Positions 21,494 through 30,791 are shown, numbered from the stretch's first letter. The stretch is DNA of 64,000 bases from Nitrosomonadales bacterium (GCA_016177795.1 JACOUM010000010.1:1-64000), one strand, 5' to 3'. Numbers and translations are program-made. Notes: a model not told the origin generated them from the letters alone.

Positions 21494-23635
21494 CTACGCC
21501 GCACCCCGCTTTTCCAGCAGCAGCACCTGCATATCCATGACGTTCGTGCCGGTTGGCCCGGTGATGAAATGGGTTTGCCCCCCCGACAAGGCGTCGAGTT
21601 GCCGGAAGAACGAGTAGGAATCATTGTCATCCAGATACCGGGCCGGATCGAGTCCGAGACTGCGCGCCAGTACGGACGTGTTGCCGTCGACGATTGCGCC
21701 CGCCGCATCGGTCGGACCGTCGCCGCCATCGGTGCCGGCGGAAAGCAGTGACACGCCTTCCAGGCCTTCGATCTCCAGCGCGAAGGCCAGCGCGAGTTCC
21801 TGGTTCCTGCCGCCTTTCCCCGTTCCCCTGACGGTGACGGTGGTCTCGCCGCCGCACAGCAGGCAGCAACGCTCGCCTGCCCGCAAACCGGCGCGCGTCG
21901 CGCGCGCGGTCTGTGCCAGAAAGCGCGCGGCGGCGCGCGCCTCGCCCTGGAGTTCCGCGCCGATGATTTTCGTGGCGAGCCCGAGTTGCCGGGATTTTTC
22001 CTGCGCGGCATCCAGCGCCAGGCTGATTGCGCCGACGATCACGTTGCGGGTTTTATCGAGGCAGCGGTCGCCGTCTTTCACCGTCTCGGGAACTTGCCCG
22101 CCCGCGCCTCTTTCCAGATGCGCCATGACGCGCGGCGGCATTTTTTCCCGCAGTCCGTATTTCGCGATCGCCGCCAGCGCCTGGTCGAAGGTCGAACCGT
22201 CCGGCGCAGTCGGCCCGGAGGCGATCACGTCCAGCCGGTCGCCGATGACATCGGAAAGCAGCAGCGTGACGACCTGCGCCGGGTAAGCCGCCTGTGCCAG
22301 CCGGCCGCCCTTGACGGCGGAAAGATGCTTGCGCACCGCGTTCAATTCATCGATGGATGCACCCGCCTGCAACAGCAAAGCCGTCGCCTGCTGCTTGTCC
22401 CGCAGCGTCATGCCCTCGGCCGGCGCAACCAGCAGCGCGGAACCGCCGCCCGACAGCAGACAGATCACCAGCGTCTTCGCATCGGCCGCCTGCACCATTT
22501 CCAGGATGCGTTTCGTGCCCGCTTCGCCCGCTTCGTTCGGCACCGGGTGGGCGGCTTCCACCTGCTCGATGATGGTCAGCGGCAACCTGTGGCCATCCTT
22601 CACGACAATCAGTCCGGCGGAGATGCGTTCGCCGAGCAAGGCCACGGCCGCCTGTGCCATGCGCGCCGTGGCCTTGCCGGCGCCGACCACGATGATGCGC
22701 TCGAATGCGGCCAGATCGAAGCGGGCATCGCCAACGTGCAGACAGCCATTTTCGATTTTTGCAAAGTTGAGTACTGCGCGGTACGGGTCGACGGCGGCGA
22801 GAGCGGCGTTGAAGATTTCGATCAACAGCCCGGTATTGTTCCCGGAGAGCAATTGCAGCACGGCTTCGTTCCAGCCGGCCGGCCCGGGAAGTTGCGTCTT
22901 CAGCAGATCGGGAACGGCGATGCGCGCGTCATGACTGCCGTCTGCGTGCCGCACCAGCACCGGGTGATCCACCGCTTGCAGCATCTGCAGGTCGTTCAGG
23001 TTGTCGCCCAAGCCGATGCTCGCGACCGCGCCATATTCATGCTGGTAGAGCGCTTTGAGCAGGTGCACGGCGCGCCCCTTGTCGTGATCGCCCATGATGT
23101 GGAAGAACTGCCCCTGGGTCCAGCGCAGGCCGGATTGTTCAATAGCCTGCAGAAAGTGCTCGTCGGGCGCACCGTCGAATACGAAAGGTTCGTCGAAGTC
23201 GCGCTGCTTCGACAGCCTGGCCTCTTCGCGGGAGAGCCCGGTCAGCGTGGCGACCTCCTCGTCGGTCATGTCCGCGAAACCGCGTACCCCGGCTCCGAGC
23301 TGCTGGCGAAGCCTGACAAACCGGCTCCTGATCTCGGCATAGGGTATGCCGAGCCGGATGAGGCTATAGCCGTCAAATGTTTCGGCTTCGAACGGCTCTG
23401 AAAAGTAGCCACGCGGAATGAATATCCCGCCGCCATTCTCGGCGATGAACGGATGCCGGTTATCCAGGCGCTGGCGATAACCCTCGATCTCCGTCCGCGT
23501 TTTACTGGAACACAGGACAAGCGGAATCCCGCGTGTCCGGATTGCATCGAGGGCAGGCTGCGCCGCAGTAAAGGAATAACTGGTCGAATCGAGCAGTGTT
23601 CCGTCCAGATCGCTGACGATGATCGTATCCGGCAT
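21494..23635 (-). CDS. Fusion of HAD mannosyl/glucosyl-3-phosphoglycerate phosphatase with MOFRL-type glycerate 2-kinase
   Basis: N-term IIVSDLDGTLLDSTSYSF...FIAENGGGIFIP; C-term VVGAGKATARMAQA, LISGGGSALL-like LLSGGGSALLVAP, GTDGGDGPTDAAGA. Confidence 0.85.
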   Translation of the reverse strand: MPDTIIVSDLDGTLLDSTSYSFTAAQPALDAIRTRGIPLVLCSSKTRTEIEGYRQRLDNRHPFIAENGGGIFIPRGYFSEPFEAETFDGYSLIRLGIPYAEIRSRFVRLRQQLGAGVRGFADMTDEEVATLTGLSREEARLSKQRDFDEPFVFDGAPDEHFLQAIEQSGLRWTQGQFFHIMGDHDKGRAVHLLKALYQHEYGAVASIGLGDNLNDLQMLQAVDHPVLVRHADGSHDARIAVPDLLKTQLPGPAGWNEAVLQLLSGNNTGLLIEIFNAALAAVDPYRAVLNFAKIENGCLHVGDARFDLAAFERIIVVGAGKATARMAQAAVALLGERISAGLIVVKDGHRLPLTIIEQVEAAHPVPNEAGEAGTKRILEMVQAADAKTLVICLLSGGGSALLVAPAEGMTLRDKQQATALLLQAGASIDELNAVRKHLSAVKGGRLAQAAYPAQVVTLLLSDVIGDRLDVIASGPTAPDGSTFDQALAAIAKYGLREKMPPRVMAHLERGAGGQVPETVKDGDRCLDKTRNVIVGAISLALDAAQEKSRQLGLATKIIGAELQGEARAAARFLAQTARATRAGLRAGERCCLLCGGETTVTVRGTGKGGRNQELALAFALEIEGLEGVSLLSAGTDGGDGPTDAAGAIVDGNTSVLARSLGLDPARYLDDNDSYSFFRQLDALSGGQTHFITGPTGTNVMDMQVLLLEKRGAA

Positions 23636-23742
23636 GAGTCCTTTCCTGTTATCCGGGTGCGCCAAGAGGGCAAGTGCGGCCCGGACGGGCTGGTTATCCG
23701 GGTGGCCGGTCGTGGCTATCGGCCGGCAAGCCTTGTTGGATA

Positions 23743-25713
23743 TTACCCGTTATGCAGCCACGCTTCCGCCTCCTGCAGCGCTTCCGGCAGGCCGAGCAGC
23801 ACCAGCACGTCGCCTGCCTGCAACACCATTTCCTCGCTCGGTTGCGCGCCGTGCACGCCGTGGCGGCGTAGCGCGTTCACCTCGACATTCAATGCCTCCA
23901 GGCCAACCTCGTGCAATCTTTTACCCACTGCTGCTGAGTCTTCCCTGAGCAGCACACTCAGAAAGCGCTGTTGCAGGCTTTCTGTCGCCTCTCCAACCTC
24001 GCCTTGCATGGTGCGCAGATAACCGCTGAATACCGCATAACGGCGCGCGCGGTTTTCCTGAACGCGGCGGATCACGCGGTTGAGCGGCACGCCCGCCATC
24101 AGCATGGCTTGCGAGGCGAGCATTACGCTGCCTTCCAGCACCTCGGCGACGACTTCCGCCGCGCCGGCATCCTTCAGCGCTTCCACATGGGTGTCGTCGG
24201 TGGTGCGCACTACCACCGGCAGGTCGGGGCGCAGCTCCTTGGTATGGCGCAGGATCGCCAGCGCGGAGTGCTTGTCGCTATAGGTCACCACCAACGCCTT
24301 GGCGCGCATCAAACCGGCGGCCATCAATACTTCGCGCTTGGCGGCATCGCCATACACCACGCTCTTTTTCGCGGCGATAGCCTCGTGCACGCGGCGCGAA
24401 TCCAGATCCAGCGCGATGAAGCTCAGGCCTTCATCTTCCAGAAAACTCGCCAGCTTCTGGCCGCTGCGCCCATAGCCGCACAGAATGATGTGTCCGCTGC
24501 TGCCCATGCTCTGGATGGCGATCTGGTGCATCTGCATGGCGCGGCTGGTCCATTCGGCAGCGGAAAACCGCCGCGCGATGGCTTCGGCATGTTGAATCAT
24601 GAACGGCGCGGCCAGCATCGACAGCAGCATCGCCGCCAGCACGATTTGCATGGTCGCGCTGTCGAGCAGGTGCGCGCCGTCCGCCAGCGTCAGCAGCACG
24701 AAACCGAATTCGCCGGCCTGCGCCAGGCCGATCGCGCTGCGCAACGCCACCCCCCAGTCGCCTTCGAAGGCACGCGCCAGCAGCGCCACAACCAGCGCCT
24801 TGAACAGGATCAGCCCGGTCAGCACCAGCAACACCCAGCCGAATTCCGCCATGACATTGCCCAAGTCGAGCTTCATGCCGATGGTGACGAAAAACAGGCC
24901 GAGCAGCACATCGCGGAACGGCTTGATATCCTCTTCCACCTGATAGCGGTATTCGGTCTCGGAAATCAGCATGCCGGCGACGAACGCGCCCAGCGCCAGC
25001 GACAGTCCCGCCAGTTCGGTGAAATAGGCCAGACCCAGGGTGATGAGCAGCACGTTGAGCATGAACAGCTCGGAGGATTTCTGCCGCGCCACGACGTGAA
25101 ACCATGAGCGCATGACACGCTGCCCGAACACCAGCAGCAGCAACAATACCGCCGCTGCCTTGAGCGTGGCGAAAGCCAGCGTGGCAGGCAGGTCTTCCGC
25201 GCTGGTCGCCAATGCCGGGATGATGATCAGCAGCGGGACGACCGCGATATCCTGAAACAGCAGCACGCCCATCATCTGCTGTCCGTAGGGCAAATTCAGT
25301 TCGGCGCGCTCGACCAGCATCTTGCTGACGATCGCCGTGGAAGACATCGCCAGCACGCCGCCCAATGCCAAGCCGGTGCGCCAATCCAGGTCGAACAGCG
25401 CAGCCACTGCCATGACCAGCAGCATCGTCACCACCACCTGCGCGCCGCCCAGACCGAACACGGTGCGCTTCATCGCCCTCAGGCGTGCCAGGCTGAATTC
25501 CAGGCCGATGCTGAACATCAGGAACACCACGCCGAATTCGGCAAGATGCTGCGTCCCCACCGCGTCGGGGATCCACGCCAGCGCGTGCGGCCCGATCAGG
25601 ATGCCGACGACGAGATAACCCAGCATCACCGGCAAATGCAGGATGCGGCACAGCACCACCACGATCACGGCGGTGGCGAGCAGAATGAGAACGAGTGAGA
25701 GCGAGTTTTCCAT
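23743..25713 (-). CDS. Kef-type monovalent cation:proton antiporter (CPA2) with TrkA-N/TrkA-C domains
   Basis: Multi-TM N-terminus, HIILCGYGRSGQKLASFLEDE Rossmann, C-terminal RCK_C. Confidence 0.88.
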   Translation of the reverse strand: MENSLSLVLILLATAVIVVVLCRILHLPVMLGYLVVGILIGPHALAWIPDAVGTQHLAEFGVVFLMFSIGLEFSLARLRAMKRTVFGLGGAQVVVTMLLVMAVAALFDLDWRTGLALGGVLAMSSTAIVSKMLVERAELNLPYGQQMMGVLLFQDIAVVPLLIIIPALATSAEDLPATLAFATLKAAAVLLLLLVFGQRVMRSWFHVVARQKSSELFMLNVLLITLGLAYFTELAGLSLALGAFVAGMLISETEYRYQVEEDIKPFRDVLLGLFFVTIGMKLDLGNVMAEFGWVLLVLTGLILFKALVVALLARAFEGDWGVALRSAIGLAQAGEFGFVLLTLADGAHLLDSATMQIVLAAMLLSMLAAPFMIQHAEAIARRFSAAEWTSRAMQMHQIAIQSMGSSGHIILCGYGRSGQKLASFLEDEGLSFIALDLDSRRVHEAIAAKKSVVYGDAAKREVLMAAGLMRAKALVVTYSDKHSALAILRHTKELRPDLPVVVRTTDDTHVEALKDAGAAEVVAEVLEGSVMLASQAMLMAGVPLNRVIRRVQENRARRYAVFSGYLRTMQGEVGEATESLQQRFLSVLLREDSAAVGKRLHEVGLEALNVEVNALRRHGVHGAQPSEEMVLQAGDVLVLLGLPEALQEAEAWLHNG

Positions 25714-25854
25714 CCGGTCGGGTTATTTTCTTCCGGACTCGATAATGCCGCACTAATGCGCGCTTTGCAAAGTCCCCTTTGCATCGGGGCAGGCCAATTA
25801 TCCGGGATGGTTCGGGAAACGACCGGGATGTGTTGCCGGGGGTTATTGCGGGAG

Positions 25855-25912
25855 GTATGCAGCGCTAATCAAGCGGCGGAACCGTGAAGCGTTCCGCCTG
25901 TTGATTGCATAC
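25855..25912. other. Large imperfect hairpin
   Basis: GTATGC-AATCAA-GGCGGAAC / GTTCCGCC-TTGATT-GCATAC stems with one bulge and one internal mismatch. Confidence 0.7.
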
Positions 25913-25961
25913 TGTCTGCAGGGTTGCTGCGCAAAGCACAGACCAATCGCTGCGCGGCGTG

Positions 25962-26013
25962 CTTACAGCCCGGCATCCGCGCGAAGCGCGGCTGCTTTGT
26001 CAGTGCTTTGACT
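25962..26013 (-). pseudogene. Duplicated metK 3'-end fragment
   Basis: Minus-strand [14 protein letters not shown] identical in protein to the intact metK C-terminus but recoded at most third positions. Confidence 0.88.
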
Positions 26014-26095
26014 GCGGCCGGTGCTGCGCACCTTAACATCGCAAGCGATGTTAGCCTTCGCCCGAATAAAGATAAGCACGCCTGCGGCGTGTGGA
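26013..26095. repeat. Dispersed palindromic repeat (copy B)
   Basis: GGCCGGTGC-TGC-GCACC-TTAACATCGC-AA-GCGATGTTAGCCTTCGCCCGAATAAAGATAAGCACGCC-TGC-GGCGTG. Confidence 0.85.
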
Positions 26096-26134
26096 TTGCA
26101 AGCGTTGCCTACAATCCAGCTGCTATATCTGTAT

Positions 26135-26218
26135 TTTGGCTACAGCCACCGCTTCGCGGTTTAACTTGCTTCGCAAGTTAGCCTGCGCCGAAGCACAGAT
26201 AAGCGCCGCAGGCGCGGC
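26135..26218. repeat. Dispersed palindromic repeat (copy C)
   Basis: GGCTACAGCCACCGC-TTC-GCGGTTTAACTTGC-TTC-GCAAGTTAGCCTGCGCCGAAGCACAGATAAGCGCC-GCA-GGCGC. Confidence 0.85.
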
Positions 26219-26219
26219 C

Positions 26220-27398
26220 TTACAGGCCAGCGTCAGCCCGCAGGGCTGCCGCCTTATCCGTGCTTTCCCAGCTGAACTCAGGCTCTTCGCGGCCGAAGTG
26301 GCCATAGGCGGCGGTCTTTTCATAGATCGGGCGCAGCAGGTCGAGCATCTGCACGATGCCTTTCGGGCGCAGGTCGAAATGCTTCCCGACCAGTTCCGCG
26401 ATTTTCTCGTCGGAAACCTTGCCGGTGCCGTAAGTAGTAACCCAGATGCTGGTGGGTTTTGCCACGCCGATCGCGTAGGAAAGCTGGATCAGGCATTTGC
26501 TGGCCAGACCGGCGGCGACGATGTTCTTGGCGACATAGCGGCCGGCATAAGCGGCAGAGCGGTCGACCTTGGACGGATCCTTGCCGGAGAATGCGCCGCC
26601 GCCGTGCGGAGCCGCGCCGCCGTAGGTGTCGACAATGATCTTGCGGCCGGTCAGGCCGCAGTCGCCCTGCGGGCCGCCGACGACGAAACGCCCGGTCGGG
26701 TTGACCAGGTATTTGATGTTGCCCTTCATCAGCTCCTTCGGCAGAATCGGCTTGATGATCTCCTCGATCACGGCATCGATTGCGGACTGCTTCATCTTCG
26801 GCCCGTCGGACATTTCCGGCGCATGCTGGGTGGACAGCACCACGGTGTCGATGGAGTGCGGCTTGCCATCCGCATAGCGCACGGTAACCTGCGATTTCGC
26901 GTCCGGGCGCAGCCAGTTCAGGCGGCCGTCGCGGCGCAATTGCGATTGGCGTTCAACCAGGCGATGCGCCAAGTGAATCGGCAGCGGCATCAGCACGTCG
27001 GTTTCGTCGCAGGCATAGCCGAACATCAGCCCCTGGTCTCCCGCGCCCTGATCCAGGGTGTCGTCATAAGCCTTGTTCACGCCCTGCGCGATATCCGGGC
27101 TCTGCTTGTCATAGGCCACCAGCACCGCGCAGCCCTTGTAGTCGATGCCGTATTCGGTGTTGTCGTAGCCGATGCGCTTGATGGTGTCGCGCGCCACCTG
27201 AATGTAATCGACATTGGCGGCGGTGGTGATCTCGCCGGCCAGCACGACGAGGCCGGTATTGCACAGCGTTTCGGCGGCAATGCGCGAATGCTTGTCCTGC
27301 GCTAGAATGGCATCGACGATGGCGTCGGAAATTTGATCCGCCACCTTGTCGGGATGGCCTTCAGATACTGACTCAGACGTAAACAAATATTCGCTCAT
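26220..27398 (-). CDS. metK: S-adenosylmethionine synthetase
   Basis: Full-length Met[54 protein letters not shown]. Confidence 0.97.
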   Translation of the reverse strand: MSEYLFTSESVSEGHPDKVADQISDAIVDAILAQDKHSRIAAETLCNTGLVVLAGEITTAANVDYIQVARDTIKRIGYDNTEYGIDYKGCAVLVAYDKQSPDIAQGVNKAYDDTLDQGAGDQGLMFGYACDETDVLMPLPIHLAHRLVERQSQLRRDGRLNWLRPDAKSQVTVRYADGKPHSIDTVVLSTQHAPEMSDGPKMKQSAIDAVIEEIIKPILPKELMKGNIKYLVNPTGRFVVGGPQGDCGLTGRKIIVDTYGGAAPHGGGAFSGKDPSKVDRSAAYAGRYVAKNIVAAGLASKCLIQLSYAIGVAKPTSIWVTTYGTGKVSDEKIAELVGKHFDLRPKGIVQMLDLLRPIYEKTAAYGHFGREEPEFSWESTDKAAALRADAGL

Positions 27399-27460
27399 GG
27401 TTCTCCGTTCGATCTCTACGGTAATTAAACAGGGCGCGCATTATAACAAACCGGATTCAT

Positions 27461-28354
27461 ATGTCCGCCTTCCTTTTTAAAACCGTTTTCCGCCTGTTCG
27501 CCTTGCTGCCGCTGCGTGCTTTGCACGGCCTCGGCGCATTGATCGGGCGGCTGACTTATGCGGCCTCCGCGCAGTATGCCGCGCGCACCCGGGAAAATTT
27601 GCGCCAAGCCGGCATAACGGAGGATGAAGCCCGCTACCGCAGCGTACTGTCCGCAACCATCGCCGAAGCCGGGAAAGGTATCACGGAGCTGGCATGGGTC
27701 TGGGGGCGGCCGTATGACGAGGTGCTCGGCGCAGTGCGCGAATGCGTCGGGCTGGAACACATCATCGCGGCGCAGCAACGCGGCAGGGGCATCATCTTCC
27801 TGACGCCGCACCTCGGCTGCTTCGAGATCTCCGCGCTGTATGCTGCGCGGCGCGTGCCGATCACCGTACTCTACCGTCCGCCCAAACTCGGTTGGCTGGA
27901 AGGCGTGATGCGCGGCGGCCGCGAGCGCGGCCAGGCGAAGCTGGCGAAGGCCGATGTAAGCGGCGTGCGCCTGCTGTACAAGGCGCTCAAACGCGGCGAG
28001 GCGATCGGCCTGCTGCCCGATCAGGTACCCAGCCGGGGCGAGGGCGAGTGGGCGGATTTCTTCGGCCGCCCCGCCTACACCATGACGCTGGTCGGGCGCC
28101 TCGCGCAAAGCAGCGACGCGACGGTGCTGATTGCTTATTCCGAACGCCTGCCGCATGGAGCAGGTTACGTGATCCATGTCGAGCCGCTGCCGCTGGATTT
28201 TGCCGCACCCGTGCCGCTGCAGGTCAACGCGGCGCTGGAACGCGTGATCCGCGCCTGTCCGGCGCAATACCTGTGGAGCTACAACCGCTACAAGATTCCA
28301 CGGGGAGTATCCGCACCCGCTCCCCACTCCCCACTTTCCACTTCCGCATCATGA
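27461..28354 (+). CDS. LpxL/HtrB-like lipid A biosynthesis acyltransferase
   Basis: GIIFLTPHLGCFEISALY, LLPDQVPSRGEGEWADFFGRPAYT; C-terminus APAPHSPLSTSAS encoded by repeat. Confidence 0.85.
   Translation: MSAFLFKTVFRLFALLPLRALHGLGALIGRLTYAASAQYAARTRENLRQAGITEDEARYRSVLSATIAEAGKGITELAWVWGRPYDEVLGAVRECVGLEHIIAAQQRGRGIIFLTPHLGCFEISALYAARRVPITVLYRPPKLGWLEGVMRGGRERGQAKLAKADVSGVRLLYKALKRGEAIGLLPDQVPSRGEGEWADFFGRPAYTMTLVGRLAQSSDATVLIAYSERLPHGAGYVIHVEPLPLDFAAPVPLQVNAALERVIRACPAQYLWSYNRYKIPRGVSAPAPHSPLSTSAS
28315..28346 (-). repeat. Heptamer repeat arm at the 3' end of the acyltransferase gene
   Basis: cccgctccccactccccactttccacttcc. Confidence 0.75.
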
Positions 28355-29223
28355 TGACCCGAATCGGCATTTTCCTGATGTGGCTGCTGCATTTCCTGCC
28401 GCTGCCGCTGCTGGCCTGGGTGGGCAATGCGCTGGGACTGCTGCTGTACCGGTCTGCGGCGGAGCGGCGCCATGTCGCGGCGACCAACCTGCGGCTGTGC
28501 TTCCCCGAGTTGAGCGAGGCCGAGCGCAGCCGCTTGGCACGGAAGAATTTCCAGGCCTTCGCGCGCAGCTTTCTTGAGCGCAGCATCCTGTGGTGGAGCC
28601 CGGCGTCGCGCATCCGGAAATACATCCGCGTCGAAGGGCTGGAACACTACAAGGCGGCACAAGCGCAAGGTTCGGTGATCGTTCTCGCGCCGCACTTCGT
28701 CGCGCTGGATGTCGGCGGCTCGTGGATGATCCAGCATGTCGATCTGGTCAGCGTATATTCCAGCCAGAAAAACCCGCTGTTCCATAAGATGCTGCTGCAT
28801 GGGCGCTCGCGCTTCGGCGAACAGAAACTGTACGTGCGCCAGCAGGGACTGCGCCCGGTCATCAAGGCGATGCGCGAGCGGCGCCCGTTCTACTACCTGC
28901 CGGACCAGGATCTGGCGACCAAGGACGGCGTGTTCGTGCCGTTCTTCGGCGTGCCCGCTGCGACGCTGACCACCGTGCCGCGCCTGGCCGAAATGACCGG
29001 CGCGCAGGTGGTGCCCTGCATCAGCAAGCTACTGCCCGGCGGCAAAGGTTATGAGGTACGCTTCTATCCGGCCTGGGAGAATTACCCGAGCGGCGATGTG
29101 ACCGCCGATACGCGCCGCATGAACGAATTCATCGAACAGCGCGTGCGCGAAATGCCGGAACAGTATTTCTGGCTGCACAAGCGCTTCAAGACGCGGCCAA
29201 GGGGTGAGAAGAAGCTGTATTGA
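28351..29223 (+). CDS. Second LpxL/HtrB-like acyltransferase
   Basis: VIVLAPHFVALDVGGSWM, YYLPDQDLATKDGVFVPFFGVPAATLT; ATG at 28351 overlaps upstream stop. Confidence 0.87.
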   Translation: MMTRIGIFLMWLLHFLPLPLLAWVGNALGLLLYRSAAERRHVAATNLRLCFPELSEAERSRLARKNFQAFARSFLERSILWWSPASRIRKYIRVEGLEHYKAAQAQGSVIVLAPHFVALDVGGSWMIQHVDLVSVYSSQKNPLFHKMLLHGRSRFGEQKLYVRQQGLRPVIKAMRERRPFYYLPDQDLATKDGVFVPFFGVPAATLTTVPRLAEMTGAQVVPCISKLLPGGKGYEVRFYPAWENYPSGDVTADTRRMNEFIEQRVREMPEQYFWLHKRFKTRPRGEKKLY

Positions 29224-29240
29224 CACCGCGCGAGGTCCGG

Positions 29241-29279
29241 TCACTCAACCGTAACGGATTTAGCCAAATTGCGCGGTTT
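29241..29279 (-). pseudogene. Duplicated glmS 3'-end fragment (second attTn7-like core)
   Basis: Minus-strand [12 protein letters not shown] identical in protein to the intact glmS C-terminus (60521-), with only synonymous differences. Confidence 0.9.
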
Positions 29280-29284
29280 ATGGC

Positions 29285-29339
29285 TTCGGCCGGGGCGTTG
29301 CCCCTTAACGTTCGCTCTGCTCACGTTAGCCTGCGCCGC
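29285..29339. repeat. Dispersed palindromic repeat (copy D), interrupted by the Tn7-like element
   Basis: GGCTTCGGCCGGGGC-GTT-GCCCC-TTAACGT...ACGTTAGCCTGCGCCGC. Confidence 0.8.
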
Positions 29340-29634
29340 TAGTCTCCGCCGTTAAAGTCGTAAATTAAATATATGAAGCAGCAAGGCTTACACGATGGTC
29401 AATTTTAAACAAATTTTTTGTAAAGTCGTAAATTCAGTTCACACTCTAAATCCAATACGTGCAAATCGAACGTCTCGAAACCTGCACTTCGCGAAGTATC
29501 ACTATCGACGCATAGGAGATGTTAGGTCTCATCCAAAGCAGACCTTTAGGTTTTTTATTTCGGCCGCCATTAAGCGAGGCGTATAACAATGGCACTCAGC
29601 AATCATGGCGCACTTATTGATTTTGATAGAACGA

Positions 29635-30459
29635 TTAACCAAAAGCTAATGCATCTAGAGAGAATAACTGATCTTCGGAAATAGAGTTTATCAATTCCTG
29701 TGGAAGGATCAACCAAGTCCCGATCGTTTCAATATATCCATATCCCTGTAGCGGGCGCTCAGACATGTCAAGCCGGAGGTGCTGAAGAGTGTCAATTGCA
29801 TTTGTATAATACGTAAGATGCAAGTTAAGTAAGAAATAATGGCTAAAAAAAACATCTAATTGTTTGTCGGCAATAGATTCGAGAATTTCTCTAAATCGCC
29901 AATTTTGAACAGGTTCAGTTTGGAGATACAAAAGCCAGACGAGAGCCATGCCAGACAAACTGTCCACCTTCCTAAGTGACAGCATCAAGCAGCGATCAAA
30001 TACTTGTTCCCGGCCATATTTTGTGACTAATTTAGCAACCTCTGTAGCGGCGTCAGGATCAATCCTAACTAAATCATTGGTATGTAGAAGTCGATCTATA
30101 CGCATTTGAACAATGCTGGGGGTGGGTGTTTGTTCCTGCAACATATCCCAGAACTCGGCCATGTAAATGGTCTGCGTACCATGAAATAAAGGGTGCTGAT
30201 TAACGGCGACAACAAGATCATGCATCCCGCGCCACCGAGGATCTTGACCAGCCGGCTTCCGTGCGGATTTACGAATCCATTCAAATGTTCTTGGCCTGAA
30301 GTCATTCGAACGGGAAGCCTTGCTCTCATCCGTCCAGGCAAATTCGTAATCGAGTGAGTAATCTGACCAACCACTACGTTGTTTAATTTCGTGGTACCAA
30401 ACCCACACCCTGGCCATTTCAGCCCAATGTTTTCTCTGTCCCCCGCGTTTCTTTGCCAT
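29635..30459 (-). CDS. Hypothetical protein
   Basis: 274-aa ORF with plausible composition; no family recognised. Confidence 0.55.
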   Translation of the reverse strand: MAKKRGGQRKHWAEMARVWVWYHEIKQRSGWSDYSLDYEFAWTDESKASRSNDFRPRTFEWIRKSARKPAGQDPRWRGMHDLVVAVNQHPLFHGTQTIYMAEFWDMLQEQTPTPSIVQMRIDRLLHTNDLVRIDPDAATEVAKLVTKYGREQVFDRCLMLSLRKVDSLSGMALVWLLYLQTEPVQNWRFREILESIADKQLDVFFSHYFLLNLHLTYYTNAIDTLQHLRLDMSERPLQGYGYIETIGTWLILPQELINSISEDQLFSLDALAFG

Positions 30460-30551
30460 GGTGTCACCCGAATAGGAATCCGAGTCACTCTAGACCTTCG
30501 CAGTAAAAATAGTCAAGATCAAACCAGATTAACTTAAATCAATATTCAACG

Positions 30552-30791
30552 ATGACCCAAAACTGTTCAAACAATCTGGCAAATCAACTGATTTCAAAGT
30601 ACGGCCCGACCATCGGTAGCCATGATCTCTACTCAGCCTTGGGGTTCAAAACTTATGCGGCTTTCCATCGAAGCCAGCAGCGAAGAGAGTTAGGCGTTCA
30701 TGTGTTTAAACTGCCTAGCCGGCGCGGCTGGTTTGCACTAACTTTTGACATTGCAACGTGGCTTGAAAAACAATCAAGTAATCAAAGATAA
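30552..30791 (+). CDS. Small hypothetical, possibly DNA-binding, protein
   Basis: 79-aa ORF with SKYGPTIGSHDLYSALGFKTYAAFHRSQQRRELGVHVF. Confidence 0.45.
   Translation: MTQNCSNNLANQLISKYGPTIGSHDLYSALGFKTYAAFHRSQQRRELGVHVFKLPSRRGWFALTFDIATWLEKQSSNQR

Noticed and set aside
25855-25912. Riboswitch controlling metK
   Set aside because: The hairpin lies downstream of metK (and beyond its duplicated end), not upstream of its start; a terminator or repeat is more likely.
29300-29340. Repeat copies read as integron attC sites because of TTAAC...GTTAGCC
   Set aside because: GTTAGCC does not fit the GTTRRRY core and the two-hairpin layout with variable stems is unlike attC; only the 59.5-60.0 kb site has attC-like arms.
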